Origin: DAHUXT01 sp036273675
GTDB taxonomy: Bacteria; Chloroflexota; Ktedonobacteria; Ktedonobacterales; JADMIN01
Direction: 5' to 3'
NCBI GenBank assembly: GCA_036273675.1
Contig: DASUHD010000123.1
Span: 87,562-151,561 of the forward strand
Length of the DNA: 64,000 nucleotides
Shown in pieces: positions 26,783-35,922 of this stretch. Below the pieces are notes generated by a model that was given only the letters and a program-made list of their open reading frames with translations, was not told where the DNA came from and ran no database searches. How positions within the stretch are numbered: the stretch's first letter is position 1; every line of letters starts with the position of its first letter. Both the position numbers and the translations under genes were made by a program.

Positions 26783-29149
26783 ATGGCAGGGCAACGCCCC
26801 TGGCTGCGGACTCTTCGTGTTGTGTCACGCAGAACTATCAGTCGTGTCATCAATGGTCTCCCCATTACCAGCCGCGCCGCCCGGCGAGGACGAGGCAGAC
26901 CAGTTCAACGCTACAGCCGTTACTCACGAGCATATTTCCAGCGCTGGCTTTTGCTCGGCACACTGATTGGAATTGTGGCTGGCGTCGGGGCCATCGTCTT
27001 CTTTTCAGCCATTGCTCTTTGTACCCACCTGTTTCTCGGCTTGGGAGCTGGATTTTTCCCACCGAATCCAGCGAGTGAGGGTGCAACTGTTCTTCGCTCG
27101 ATCGCCCGTCCCTGGCTCTTGCCGATTATTACTACGCTTGGTGGCCTGGTTACCGGCATCATTGTTTTTTCACTCGCGCCCGAGGCTGAAGGACACGGCA
27201 CCGATGCAGCCATTGAAGCATTTCACGAGAAGGGCGGACGCATCCGGGCACGAATTCCACTTATCAAGATGATCGCCTCCGCAATAACAATCGGCTCCGG
27301 TGGAAGCGCCGGACGCGAGGGGCCAACAGCTCAAATTTCAGCGGGGTTCGCCTCATGGCTTGGCGACATTTTGCACCTCGACGATCACGAACGACGCATT
27401 GCGATGGCGGCCGGTATTGGCTCAGGTATCGGCGCGATTTTCAAAGCGCCCTTTGGTGGCGCGCTTCTTTCTGCGGAAATCCTGTACAAGCGCGATTTCG
27501 AGTCTGATGCGATCTTTCCATCGTTCATAGCATCAGTTGTTGGCTTTAGCATCTACGGGCTGTGGGCAGGCTGGAAGCCAATCTTCGGCATTGGAGGCCA
27601 ATTCACCTTCGACCATCCCTTCAATCTGATTGCTTATTTATTGCTTGGCATATGCGCAGGCGTTGTTGGCCTGCTCTATCCCGCTACCCTCTACTATGTT
27701 CGCGACTTCTTCAAGGCTTGGCGCATCCCACAGCCGCTCAAACCAGCCATTGGTGGACTTCTCGTCGGGTTGATCGGTTTGGCGCTGCCACAGGCGCTCG
27801 GCATGGGCTACGGATATGTCCAGTTCGGAGTGAACAGCGACTTTACGCACATGGCTGGTTGGCTGCTAGCGGTGCTTGTCTTCGTGAAGATATTGACGAC
27901 CTCGCTGACCATTGGCAGCGGCGGCAGCGGCGGCGTCTTTGGCCCAGGCATGGTGATAGGCGGATTCCTGGGTGGCGCTCTCTGGGCGCTACTCAATGCG
28001 GTTGCGCCTGCGCTCGTCACTGGAATGCCCGCTGGAGCCTTCGTCGTAGTGGGCATGTGTGGATTCTTTGGAGGAATTGCCAAAGCGCCACTAGCCGTCA
28101 TTTTGATGGTCGCGGAGATGACCGGTGAATACTCGCTGATCGTCCCCGCGATGCTTACCACGATGGTCGCTTATCTAATTACGGGTGATACCAGCATCTA
28201 TGAAAAGCAGGTTCCCACCAGGATGGACTCACCAGCCCACAAAGATGATTTCGCACTACCGCTCCTGCGCAATATGACCGTGCGGGACGCCATGAAGCCA
28301 TTGACAGCAAAGCTACCCATCACCGTCATTCCTGATACATCTTTACGGGATGTCGCCTACATGATGCGTGAAAACAATCTACGCGATATACCTGTAACTC
28401 AGAATGGGCAGATCGTTGGAATTATCTCCGCTCGTGACCTTGCCCGCATGCCAACAGATGCACTCGAAAGCGACACCTCCCGCGCTCGTCAGGTCATGCG
28501 CAGGCCACTAGCGCGCGCTCATCCTGATGAATCGCTCTATACCGCCTGGGTGCGCATGTCACGTAATAACCTTCGCCAGCTAATTGTTGTTAGTCACGAC
28601 CAGAGCGCACAACTTATCGGAATTCTAGCCGCGACGAGCATCGCAAATCTGCTCCGCCTTCCAGACACACATTTACCACGCACACAGCCGAATGCTCCGC
28701 ACAAAATTGCGCATCAGGATCCACAGACCGACCAGCGCGTGGCTGATGCGATGGGGCCAGCCCCTGAATTGATTCTACCGTCCACTCCATTAGCCCAGGT
28801 GCGCGACTTAGTGCTCGAACAACGTGTTGCGCTCGTCGCCGACCAGCATGGAGATCTTTGGGGCATCATAACCCCCGTTGATATACCCGGACGCGAACGC
28901 ATTGGGCAGGAGGGCAAACTCACAGCGGGTGACATGGCCGTACACGACTTGATTACGGCCTCCCCACATGAATCGCTACGCGCTGTAAACCGACGTATGA
29001 TCCGTAACGGGCTTCGCCAGCTACCCGTTGTCCAGGGCAAGCACGTTATTGGCCTATTACGACGGCGCGATGTGCTTGAAGCTTTCGAGCACGAACAAGA
29101 CAGTGAAATGAGCGCTCGTCTCGAAACCATACCTGGCGATCAGCACTGA
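26783..29149 (+). CDS. CLC-family chloride channel/transporter with C-terminal CBS domains
   Basis: 788 residues. The membrane part carries the CLC signatures GSGGSAGREGPTAQ (gating Glu in GREGP) and GSGGSGGVFGPGMVIGG (anion selectivity filter). After residue ~490 come tandem CBS pairs, at about 505-625 (MKPLTAKLPITVIPD, REDxxxRDIPVTQNG-like text) and 650-785. CBS pairs commonly bind adenine nucleotides and regulate such channels. It moves Cl- (or another anion), possibly with protons. The ATG at 26783 was preferred over a TTG 9 nt upstream. The gene stands alone. Confidence 0.9.
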   Translation: MAGQRPWLRTLRVVSRRTISRVINGLPITSRAARRGRGRPVQRYSRYSRAYFQRWLLLGTLIGIVAGVGAIVFFSAIALCTHLFLGLGAGFFPPNPASEGATVLRSIARPWLLPIITTLGGLVTGIIVFSLAPEAEGHGTDAAIEAFHEKGGRIRARIPLIKMIASAITIGSGGSAGREGPTAQISAGFASWLGDILHLDDHERRIAMAAGIGSGIGAIFKAPFGGALLSAEILYKRDFESDAIFPSFIASVVGFSIYGLWAGWKPIFGIGGQFTFDHPFNLIAYLLLGICAGVVGLLYPATLYYVRDFFKAWRIPQPLKPAIGGLLVGLIGLALPQALGMGYGYVQFGVNSDFTHMAGWLLAVLVFVKILTTSLTIGSGGSGGVFGPGMVIGGFLGGALWALLNAVAPALVTGMPAGAFVVVGMCGFFGGIAKAPLAVILMVAEMTGEYSLIVPAMLTTMVAYLITGDTSIYEKQVPTRMDSPAHKDDFALPLLRNMTVRDAMKPLTAKLPITVIPDTSLRDVAYMMRENNLRDIPVTQNGQIVGIISARDLARMPTDALESDTSRARQVMRRPLARAHPDESLYTAWVRMSRNNLRQLIVVSHDQSAQLIGILAATSIANLLRLPDTHLPRTQPNAPHKIAHQDPQTDQRVADAMGPAPELILPSTPLAQVRDLVLEQRVALVADQHGDLWGIITPVDIPGRERIGQEGKLTAGDMAVHDLITASPHESLRAVNRRMIRNGLRQLPVVQGKHVIGLLRRRDVLEAFEHEQDSEMSARLETIPGDQH

Positions 29150-29208
29150 CAATATACCAGCATGCCAGTCTGAGTACACAACTCTACGCACCTCACGGAA
29201 AATCGTGA

Positions 29209-30354
29209 CTAGCAAAGCCAGTCGCGCGTATCCTGCTTCTTGCGGCTCCGGCGCGGCGCGGCGGGCGTATCGCTGTTGAGATAGGCGGATGCCTTCGGCG
29301 TTCGCTTCGACGGAGTCTTCGCGCGTGAGGTAGGCGTCTTCTTCGATGCGCTGGTTTTACCAGGTGCGGCCGCAACGTCATCTGAGTCTGCTTCGGGTTG
29401 CACCGCTTCCGCCAGGTCAACGTCAGGAAGATTGACCTCAGGCTGATCGCCTTCAGGATGTTCCGGCTCACTATCCCAACGGTCCAATGCATCGCGCAGG
29501 TCATCCGTCATCGCGAATTGCACCGGATAGGCGCCCGAATTGAAGCGTCGCGGCGGAATAGGCTCAGACTCAGGCTCGGACGTCGGCAGCGGAACAAGAG
29601 GCTCGGACGCATCAATATCGTCTGGTGGTAAGGGGGCGAGATACGCTGGCTCCTGCTCCAATTGTTCATCCCACTTGGCACGCGCGCGTGATGAAGCGCC
29701 AGCGGATACAGGCATGTGAGCATGCGGACGATGCGTAGCAACGCCCGTCGTTCCCGTTGCCAGCAGTCCCGGGTGCGACGCTGGACCAACAGAGGGAAGA
29801 ATCGAATTCCAGTAACCACCTGCCGATGGACTATTATTCGACGCAGGCGCCCAGGTCTGGCTGCGATGCAGTAACGAGGCCGAGTTGTGGGCTTCACGAA
29901 TGACACGCACCGTGCGAACATTCTTACTCCAGCCAAAGAGCTGTGTCACTAGCCCAGCTAGCAAGATGCCACCAACAGTGAAGAAGGCTGTGAGCGCCAG
30001 AGAGGGCATGAACCAAGCGAGCTCACCAAAACCATTGACGAGCTGTGCCAGGCCAATATCCGAGAGATGCGAGCGCTCGGCTAGCGTCTCGACGGATTGC
30101 GTTCCGGTGGCAACCGATGAGAGGAACATTCCCGCCGCCGCAAGTCCGCACACCACCAGCCCGCCACGCACGCCTGCCGCGAACTGGCGGCCGTACCATA
30201 ACCAGGGCAGCCACTTGGCTATGAGTAGACCCGCGATGATGCCCACCACCGCGATCAGTGGCGTCGCCGCAAGCGCGATGACGTATTGCAGCGCAAAGAG
30301 GGTGACGAACCCGATACAGCCGAGCAAAATAACGGTTCGCCGAATCGTCCTCAT
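29209..30354 (-). CDS. hypothetical membrane protein with charged C-terminal tail
   Basis: 381 residues. The N-terminal ~140 residues contain four hydrophobic segments, beginning with ILLGCIGFVTLFALQYVIAL; the last reads LALTAFFTVGGILLAGLVTQ. The remaining ~240 residues are hydrophilic, rich in Ser, Pro, Asp and Glu, and end in a Lys/Arg-Ser-Thr-rich stretch (TSASKKTPTSRAKTPSKR), which looks disordered. No enzymatic motif is evident. The start ATG has only a weak GGGGG upstream. It lies between the CLC gene and acyl-CoA dehydrogenase, all in different operons. Confidence 0.65.
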   Translation of the reverse strand: MRTIRRTVILLGCIGFVTLFALQYVIALAATPLIAVVGIIAGLLIAKWLPWLWYGRQFAAGVRGGLVVCGLAAAGMFLSSVATGTQSVETLAERSHLSDIGLAQLVNGFGELAWFMPSLALTAFFTVGGILLAGLVTQLFGWSKNVRTVRVIREAHNSASLLHRSQTWAPASNNSPSAGGYWNSILPSVGPASHPGLLATGTTGVATHRPHAHMPVSAGASSRARAKWDEQLEQEPAYLAPLPPDDIDASEPLVPLPTSEPESEPIPPRRFNSGAYPVQFAMTDDLRDALDRWDSEPEHPEGDQPEVNLPDVDLAEAVQPEADSDDVAAAPGKTSASKKTPTSRAKTPSKRTPKASAYLNSDTPAAPRRSRKKQDTRDWLC

Positions 30355-30403
30355 GGTTAGCCCCCCGCGCAGCTACCTCATAGTCTGCGCGTGAAACCGC
30401 TAA

Positions 30404-31546
30404 CTAGAGGTTCTTGTAGATCAAAATTCGCTGCACTTCGCTAGTACCCTCACCGATCTCATGCACCTTTACGTTGCGCCAATATCGTGAGACGGGGTAT
30501 TCGTCCATGAATCCATAACCACCGTGGATCTGGACCGCCTGATCGGCGCACCGTTTTGCCGTCTCTGAGGCGAACAACTTGGCCATGGATGCTTCGCGTG
30601 TGTAGGGTCGCTGCTCCATGTGCAGCCACGCTGCTTTATAGTACATATTGCGCGCTAGCTCAATCTCGGTAGCCATATCGGCTAGCTTGAACTGGATGGC
30701 CTGGAAGGACGAGATTGGCCGACCGAACTGATGACGCTCGCGCGAATACGCCAGCGACTCGTCCAGACACGCCTGCGCCAGACCCACACTCAACGCCGCA
30801 ATCGCGATTCGCCCTGCGTCCAGAATCGACATAAACTGGCGGAAACCGTCACCCTGGGAGCCGAGGCGATTTTCGTCCGGTACCTGACAATCCTCAAACG
30901 AGAGTGGGCGCGTATCTGATGCCCGCCACCCCATCTTGTGGTATGGATTGCCGATCAAATAGCCGGGCGTCCCCTTCGGCACGATGAAATTAGTGATTTC
31001 CTTGTGTCCGTCATTCTGCTTGCCAGTAACAGCCGTAATGGTAACGCCACCAGTCATATTAGTGCCAGCATTGGTGATGAAGGTCTTCGCGCCATTGATG
31101 TGCCAGACGCCATCGGTCTTTACCGCGCGCGTCTCTGTGCCAGCGGAATCGGAACCCGCATTTGGCTCCGTCAGCCCGAATGCCCAAAGTTGTTCGCCGC
31201 GCGCCAACGGCATGAGGTATTGCCGCTTTTGTTCCTCGGAACCAAAGAGGTAGAAAGGCATCGACCCCAGGGAGGTATGCGCCTCCATCGTGATACCAAC
31301 CGAGGCATCGCCGCGGCCAATCTCTTCTAGGGCAAGGCAGTACGAGAGAAAGTCCGCGCCCGCGCCACCGTATTCTTCCGGGAAGGGAAGACCAAGCAGG
31401 CCAAGATCAGCCATCTTGTGAACAATCTCGTAAGGAAATTCGCCGGATCGGTCCATCTCTTCGGCGTGGGGTTTAATCTCATCTTCGGCAAATTCGCGAC
31501 ACATATCGCGAATCATCTGCTGCTCGTCGCTGAGCGAAAAATCCAT
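30404..31546 (-). CDS. acyl-CoA dehydrogenase
   Basis: 380 residues, the usual length. The N-terminus is MDFSLSDEQQMIRDMCREFA. Conserved FAD-binding segments are visible: FGLTEPNAGSD (about 125-135) and WITNAG-like FITNAGTN. The catalytic-base Glu is in the C-terminal GTSEVQRILIYKNL segment, where short/branched-chain enzymes carry it (EGTSEVQR). QIHGGYGFMDEYPVSR is typical. It oxidises acyl-CoA to 2-enoyl-CoA, passing electrons to an ETF. AAGGAG lies 8 nt before the ATG at 31546. It is monocistronic here. The chain-length specificity is not assignable. Confidence 0.92.
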   Translation of the reverse strand: MDFSLSDEQQMIRDMCREFAEDEIKPHAEEMDRSGEFPYEIVHKMADLGLLGLPFPEEYGGAGADFLSYCLALEEIGRGDASVGITMEAHTSLGSMPFYLFGSEEQKRQYLMPLARGEQLWAFGLTEPNAGSDSAGTETRAVKTDGVWHINGAKTFITNAGTNMTGGVTITAVTGKQNDGHKEITNFIVPKGTPGYLIGNPYHKMGWRASDTRPLSFEDCQVPDENRLGSQGDGFRQFMSILDAGRIAIAALSVGLAQACLDESLAYSRERHQFGRPISSFQAIQFKLADMATEIELARNMYYKAAWLHMEQRPYTREASMAKLFASETAKRCADQAVQIHGGYGFMDEYPVSRYWRNVKVHEIGEGTSEVQRILIYKNL

Positions 31547-31684
31547 AGGTTGCGCTCCTTGGTCCGCACCAGAAAACGACATTGTCCGGCACGTATCGAA
31601 ACGACGCGGGCGGCGCTGCCCGCATGAAGCGAATTATATCACCGTAGCATGCCGCCGAATCGTTACTCCGATAGGCCTACGGAG

Positions 31685-31714
31685 TTGGATACGCGACCCA
31701 CATCGACATAGTAT
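31685..31714 (+). promoter_or_regulatory. candidate promoter of sensor kinase gene
   Basis: TTGGAT (31685-31690), an 18-nt spacer, then TAGTAT (31709-31714). It is 56 nt ahead of the chosen kinase start and reads towards it. The -10 is imperfect, so the call is tentative. Confidence 0.4.
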
Positions 31715-31769
31715 ACTTATGCAGCGCTGGGGCAGCGATTCTCATCCATACGCAGAGGGGGGTAGCGGC

Positions 31770-33047
31770 ATGCGCAAGGACACCACCAACGGTGGCTCAG
31801 CCATGTTAGATATCAAGCCTTCTAGCGCGCGCATACTCGTCGTGGATGCCGATACGAGCACCGCCAGCACCCTGGGAGCTGTACTACGGCATGACGGTTG
31901 GACCGTGCAAGTGGCATCGGGCGGCGAGGAGGCGTTGAATGCTCTGGCGGAGGGGCGATTCGATCTGCTCCTGGCTGACCTCGATGACAACGATCGCCGT
32001 AGCCAGGAAACACTCAGACAGGCCCAGTTGGCCGTTCCCGCGGTTACCGTAGTGGTGATGACTGGCTACGCGACACTGGAATCGGCGTTACGGGCGTTAC
32101 GTCGGGGTGTCTACGATTACCTCACCAAGCCAATCGACGTGGAAGAATTGCGGATCACGCTCGCGCGCGCGCTTGAGCAGCGGCGATTGCGGCACGAACT
32201 GGCAGCGCGGGTTCGCGAACTCGAGGTCGCCCACGCAGCCGCACGCGATTTCAACACGCGCCTGCAAGAGCAGGTAGACCGCGCAACGGCCGAACTGCGC
32301 CAGAAAGTCGAAGAGCTCGACGAGGCGAACCGCCAACTCAAGCTGGCGCAGGAGCAGCACGATCGTTTCGTCGCAATGGTCGCGCACGAGATGCGCGGGC
32401 CACTGAACCCCATTATCAATTATGCGCAACTTGCCAAACGGCCCAACCTCCAGGAAGGCGCCCTGGGCCGCTACATGGATATTATCGTCGAACATGGCTT
32501 CCGCCTGAACCGTATGGTGGACGATCTCCAGACGGCGACACATCTGAGTACAGGCCGCTTCTCGCTGCGCATTGAACCGTTTGATCTCATGGCAGCGGTC
32601 GGCGAACTGGTAGACCAGTTCGCGGCATCGGTGCGCGAGCGGCGCTTCGTCTACGAACATCCCGATACCCCCATTGTTCTCGACGCGGACCCTGATCGAA
32701 TCGTTCAGGCGGTACGCAACCTCATAGACAACGCCGTGAAATACTCTGTAGAGGATGGCGCTATCGAGGTGCGCATCGGCGGAGACGAGAACACCGCCAC
32801 GATTGAAGTGGGCGACTATGGCGCCGGCATCTCTGAGGCTGATATGAAGCGGATTTTCGAGCCATTTATCCGCGGCGAGCAAAGTTCCGATAGCAGCGGG
32901 AGCGGTCTGGGTCTATTCATTACCCGCGGCATTGTGGCCGAACATCATGGGATATTGCAGGTTGCAAATCGAGGTGGCGCCACGCGAGTGCAGGGCGCAA
33001 TCTTCACCATCACACTGCCGCGCCATGGAACCTCCGAGAATTCATGA
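31770..33047 (+). CDS. hybrid receiver-histidine kinase
   Basis: 425 residues. N-terminal receiver-like domain (about 15-135), in which the expected acidic site appears as LLLADLDD but the usual MPxxxG after the phosphoacceptor is absent; then a coiled coil (about 145-210), HisKA with AHEMRGP (catalytic His near 212), and a HATPase domain with N-box NLIDNAVKYS, DYGAGI and GSGLGLFITRG. It is cytoplasmic with no membrane segment, so it probably senses an internal signal through a partner. A second gene in the same orientation 172 nt downstream encodes an NtrC-like regulator and may be its partner. The ATG at 31770 has AGAGGGG upstream. Confidence 0.88.
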   Translation: MRKDTTNGGSAMLDIKPSSARILVVDADTSTASTLGAVLRHDGWTVQVASGGEEALNALAEGRFDLLLADLDDNDRRSQETLRQAQLAVPAVTVVVMTGYATLESALRALRRGVYDYLTKPIDVEELRITLARALEQRRLRHELAARVRELEVAHAAARDFNTRLQEQVDRATAELRQKVEELDEANRQLKLAQEQHDRFVAMVAHEMRGPLNPIINYAQLAKRPNLQEGALGRYMDIIVEHGFRLNRMVDDLQTATHLSTGRFSLRIEPFDLMAAVGELVDQFAASVRERRFVYEHPDTPIVLDADPDRIVQAVRNLIDNAVKYSVEDGAIEVRIGGDENTATIEVGDYGAGISEADMKRIFEPFIRGEQSSDSSGSGLGLFITRGIVAEHHGILQVANRGGATRVQGAIFTITLPRHGTSENS

Positions 33048-33219
33048 AGAGTTCACGAATGGCGACGGCACGTCCTCAAGCAGATAATACGCCAGCAGGA
33101 GACGACTCCACATCTGGTGGCGTATACTGGTGAGACACTATGAATGTCATCACATCAATAGCGTACATAACAGGGTCACGCCCAATTGGATGGCTGATGT
33201 GCGGAAGGGGTATCATAGA

Positions 33220-34674
33220 ATGGCTGAAAGACGCAAGGGTTCAGATACCAACACATCGACCTATGGAGCGCGCGTGCTCATCGCGGATGACGATGCGTCT
33301 ATGCGCGAGGTATTGTCGCAACTGCTTGAGGAGGAAGGCTACACGCTCGACGAGGCTGCCAGTGGGCAGGAAGTCCTGGACAAGGTTGCCACAACCAACA
33401 AGAATCGGCCCGACATCGTGCTGCTTGATATTGGCATGCCCGATACCGATGGCATCCAGGTGTTACAGACCATCCTCGAGCAGGGCATCGATATCCCTGT
33501 CATCATCATCACGGGCCGGGGCGCTGGTTCATTGGTGGTGAAGGCGATGCAGATTGGCGCGGCGGACTACATCAGGAAGCCATTTGCCGATCTGGATGAC
33601 ATCGTCCATGCTGTCAGGCGCGTTCTTACGTACGAGAAACTCAAACAGGAGATCCTGGCCAGCAAGGCGCCTACCGCGCATCCCGATCCAACGGAGCGCA
33701 TTGTGGGCTCCAGCCCGGAGATGATTGATATCTTCAAGACCATTGGCCGGGTAGCGCGCACGCAGGCCACGGTACTGGTGACAGGTGAAACAGGCACCGG
33801 CAAGGAACTGATGACTGAGGCGATTCACAACGCTTCTGATCGTCGCTCGGGGCCGCTCATCAAGGTCAACTGCGCCGCCCTACCTGAGACACTGCTCGAG
33901 AGTGAGCTTTTCGGCCACGAGAAAGGTTCATTCACCGGGGCGCTAGCGCAACACAAGGGGCGCTTTGAGGCCGCTAACAAAGGCACCATCTTCCTCGATG
34001 AAGTCGGCGAGATGTCGTTGGCGACGCAGAAAAAACTTCTGCGCGTGCTGCAAGAGCGCGAGTTCGAGCGAGTCGGCGGAACGGCGCCAGTTAAGGTCGA
34101 TGTCCGTGTCATCACAGCGACGAACCGCAATTTGCGCGATGAAGTGCTGGACGGGCGATTCCGCGAAGACCTGTTCTATCGCCTCAATGTCATTGAGGTG
34201 CATATGCCGCCGCTGCGCGACCGCAAAGAGGATATACCCGCACTCGTCAGCCACTTCCTCGATAAACATCGCTATAGCGGCGTTGCCATGCCCGCGCGTA
34301 TCAGTGAAGAGGCGGTTGCGCTGCTCATGGAGCATAACTGGCCCGGCAACGTGCGCGAGCTGGAGAATATCATTCAACGCGCGGTAGTCTTGAGCCGCGG
34401 CGACTTGATCACGCCAGAGCATATTGTCTTCCAAAGCGAGATGACTCGCTACATTCTCGATGTGGACCAAAAAGTGCGCGCAGGCACGCCTCTTGACGAT
34501 ATGCTCGCAGAGGTACGACGCCAGGCAATCACCACCGCTATTCGGCTGAATGAATTCAACCCACAGAAGGCGGCGGATCAACTCGGCATCTCATTGGAGG
34601 ACCTCGAGGCGCTGGCCGGTGAGTTCAATCTGCCCATCGCCGAGGAGCGAAGCGGCAATACGGTCTCGCGCTAG
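33220..34674 (+). CDS. NtrC-family response regulator with atypical C-terminus
   Basis: 484 residues. Receiver domain with phosphoacceptor Asp in LLDIGMPDTDG (near residue 71), then an AAA+ sigma-54 activator domain: Walker A GETGTGKE, GSFTGA loop (in place of GAFTGA), Walker B FLDEVGEM, and the arginine-finger region RFREDLFYRLNVIEVHMPPLRDR. The C-terminal Fis-like segment reads NPQKAADQLGISLEDLEALAG, which keeps the helix layout but lacks the basic recognition-helix residues (SRxxLxxK) normal for DNA contact. The start ATG at 33220 has AAGGGG 10 nt upstream. Together with the kinase upstream it forms a putative two-component pair. Confidence 0.88.
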   Translation: MAERRKGSDTNTSTYGARVLIADDDASMREVLSQLLEEEGYTLDEAASGQEVLDKVATTNKNRPDIVLLDIGMPDTDGIQVLQTILEQGIDIPVIIITGRGAGSLVVKAMQIGAADYIRKPFADLDDIVHAVRRVLTYEKLKQEILASKAPTAHPDPTERIVGSSPEMIDIFKTIGRVARTQATVLVTGETGTGKELMTEAIHNASDRRSGPLIKVNCAALPETLLESELFGHEKGSFTGALAQHKGRFEAANKGTIFLDEVGEMSLATQKKLLRVLQEREFERVGGTAPVKVDVRVITATNRNLRDEVLDGRFREDLFYRLNVIEVHMPPLRDRKEDIPALVSHFLDKHRYSGVAMPARISEEAVALLMEHNWPGNVRELENIIQRAVVLSRGDLITPEHIVFQSEMTRYILDVDQKVRAGTPLDDMLAEVRRQAITTAIRLNEFNPQKAADQLGISLEDLEALAGEFNLPIAEERSGNTVSR

Positions 34675-34698
34675 CAGCAATACGATATGTGGGTGACG

Positions 34699-34947
34699 TT
34701 ACGGCTTTTCCTGCTGCTCTTGCTGCTCCAGGAAGAGCCGTCCAAGCGTGGCGCACGACAGCACATATTCGTCACCTGCAAAGCTCATATCGAGCAGGCC
34801 TTCCTCGGCCATGTCGCGGAAGTCATCGGTCACAAGCATGTACTGCTTTAGCATGCGACTGACGTCGCTCTCTGGCAGCGATCCCCACTCGCGCAGTTTG
34901 CGCAATACAGCCACTTTGGCCTCAGTGTCATCATCTATCGCTCGCAT
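34699..34947 (-). CDS. small helical hypothetical protein
   Basis: 82 residues, acidic, helix-rich, with the text KLREWGSLPESDVSRML, VTDDFRDMAEEGLL and a Gln/Glu-rich C-terminus. It resembles a winged-helix-like fold by eye, but I cannot place it in a family. GAGG lies about 6 nt before the ATG. It converges with the NtrC-like gene, 24 nt apart, so it is not part of that operon. Confidence 0.55.
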   Translation of the reverse strand: MRAIDDDTEAKVAVLRKLREWGSLPESDVSRMLKQYMLVTDDFRDMAEEGLLDMSFAGDEYVLSCATLGRLFLEQQEQQEKP

Positions 34948-35205
34948 CGGTTCCTCGCCTTATAGTTGTCGCAATTTTGAATCGCGCCGGTATTCGCCAG
35001 TCGCGCGTTCCCCCTGGCATCATCTCATTCGCAACGCATATGTTCGACTCCTGGCAACACTGTAACATTTCAGAGTGGCGAAAGACTACATCAATGCATG
35101 CATTGCGCAATGGTGACTGATCGCGACATAATTTTGTGTGAACATCCTGTCAATTTCCTGCTGCTCAGAAGACCCTGGCAGCCACTGACATAGGAGACTC
35201 AATCC

Positions 35206-35826
35206 ATGGATCTGACGAAGTTGTTTCGACGAGAACCTGATCCTGCAGCCAAAGAAATACGCGAAGATGGACGGGAGCGATTGCCAGCGGGCCAGTATCT
35301 GACGAAGAAGTGGCCAATTTTGAGCTATGAGTCCACCCCAAAATTCGATGCCGAGAAGTATCGCTTCAAGGTGTGGGGTACGGTCGCTGAGCCGTTTGAG
35401 CTGACCTGGGATGAGTTGCTGGCGCTACCACGCGTTCAGTTGACTTCGGACTTTCACTGTGTCACCACGTGGAGCCGGTTCGACAACGCCTGGGAAGGTG
35501 TGCATATCCGTGAGATTCTGCAGCGGGCGAAGCCTCTACCAGAAGCGAAATTCGTGACGGCGCACTCGTTCACGGGCTACACTACCAATATGCCGCTCGC
35601 CGACCTCGACGATGACGATGTGCTTATTGCCTTCACCCATGACGGCGAGCCGATTGAACCCGACCATGGCGGTCCCGTGCGCCTGATCGTGCCGAAGCTC
35701 TATGCGTACAAGAGCGCGAAGTGGCTCAGTGGCCTGGAATTCATGGAGAAGGACCGCCCGGGCTTCTGGGAGGTGCGCGGCTATCACAACCACGCCGACC
35801 CCTGGAAAGAGGAGCGCTACTGGTAG
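35206..35826 (+). CDS. molybdopterin-dependent sulfite-oxidase-fold protein
   Basis: 206 residues, the fold of the sulfite oxidase/MsrP catalytic domain. DFHCVTTWSR (about residues 83-92) holds the conserved Cys that ligates the molybdenum. YTTNMPLADL, and GYHNHADPWKEERYW near the C-terminus, are typical of small proteins of this family. It lacks a twin-arginine signal peptide, unlike MsrP, so it is likely cytoplasmic. AGGAG lies 8 nt before the ATG, and a perfect hairpin terminator follows. Substrate unknown; the family includes sulfite and methionine-sulfoxide enzymes. No heme or membrane subunit gene is adjacent. Confidence 0.86.
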   Translation: MDLTKLFRREPDPAAKEIREDGRERLPAGQYLTKKWPILSYESTPKFDAEKYRFKVWGTVAEPFELTWDELLALPRVQLTSDFHCVTTWSRFDNAWEGVHIREILQRAKPLPEAKFVTAHSFTGYTTNMPLADLDDDDVLIAFTHDGEPIEPDHGGPVRLIVPKLYAYKSAKWLSGLEFMEKDRPGFWEVRGYHNHADPWKEERYW

Positions 35827-35860
35827 TCGGATCGCGATTGTTCGGGCCGCTAAAATAAAA

Positions 35861-35902
35861 GACCTGCCTGCGAGACCGTACTCAAAATCTCGCAGGCAGG
35901 TC
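35861..35902. terminator. bidirectional rho-independent terminator
   Basis: A 15-bp perfect inverted repeat, GACCTGCCTGCGAGA (35861-35875) and its complement at 35888-35902, with a 12-nt loop. It is preceded by AAAATAAAA and followed by AGTTTTTG, so it works in both directions between the convergent molybdopterin and Rad52-like genes. Confidence 0.9.
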
Positions 35903-35922
35903 AGTTTTTGTCCGGCTACGTG

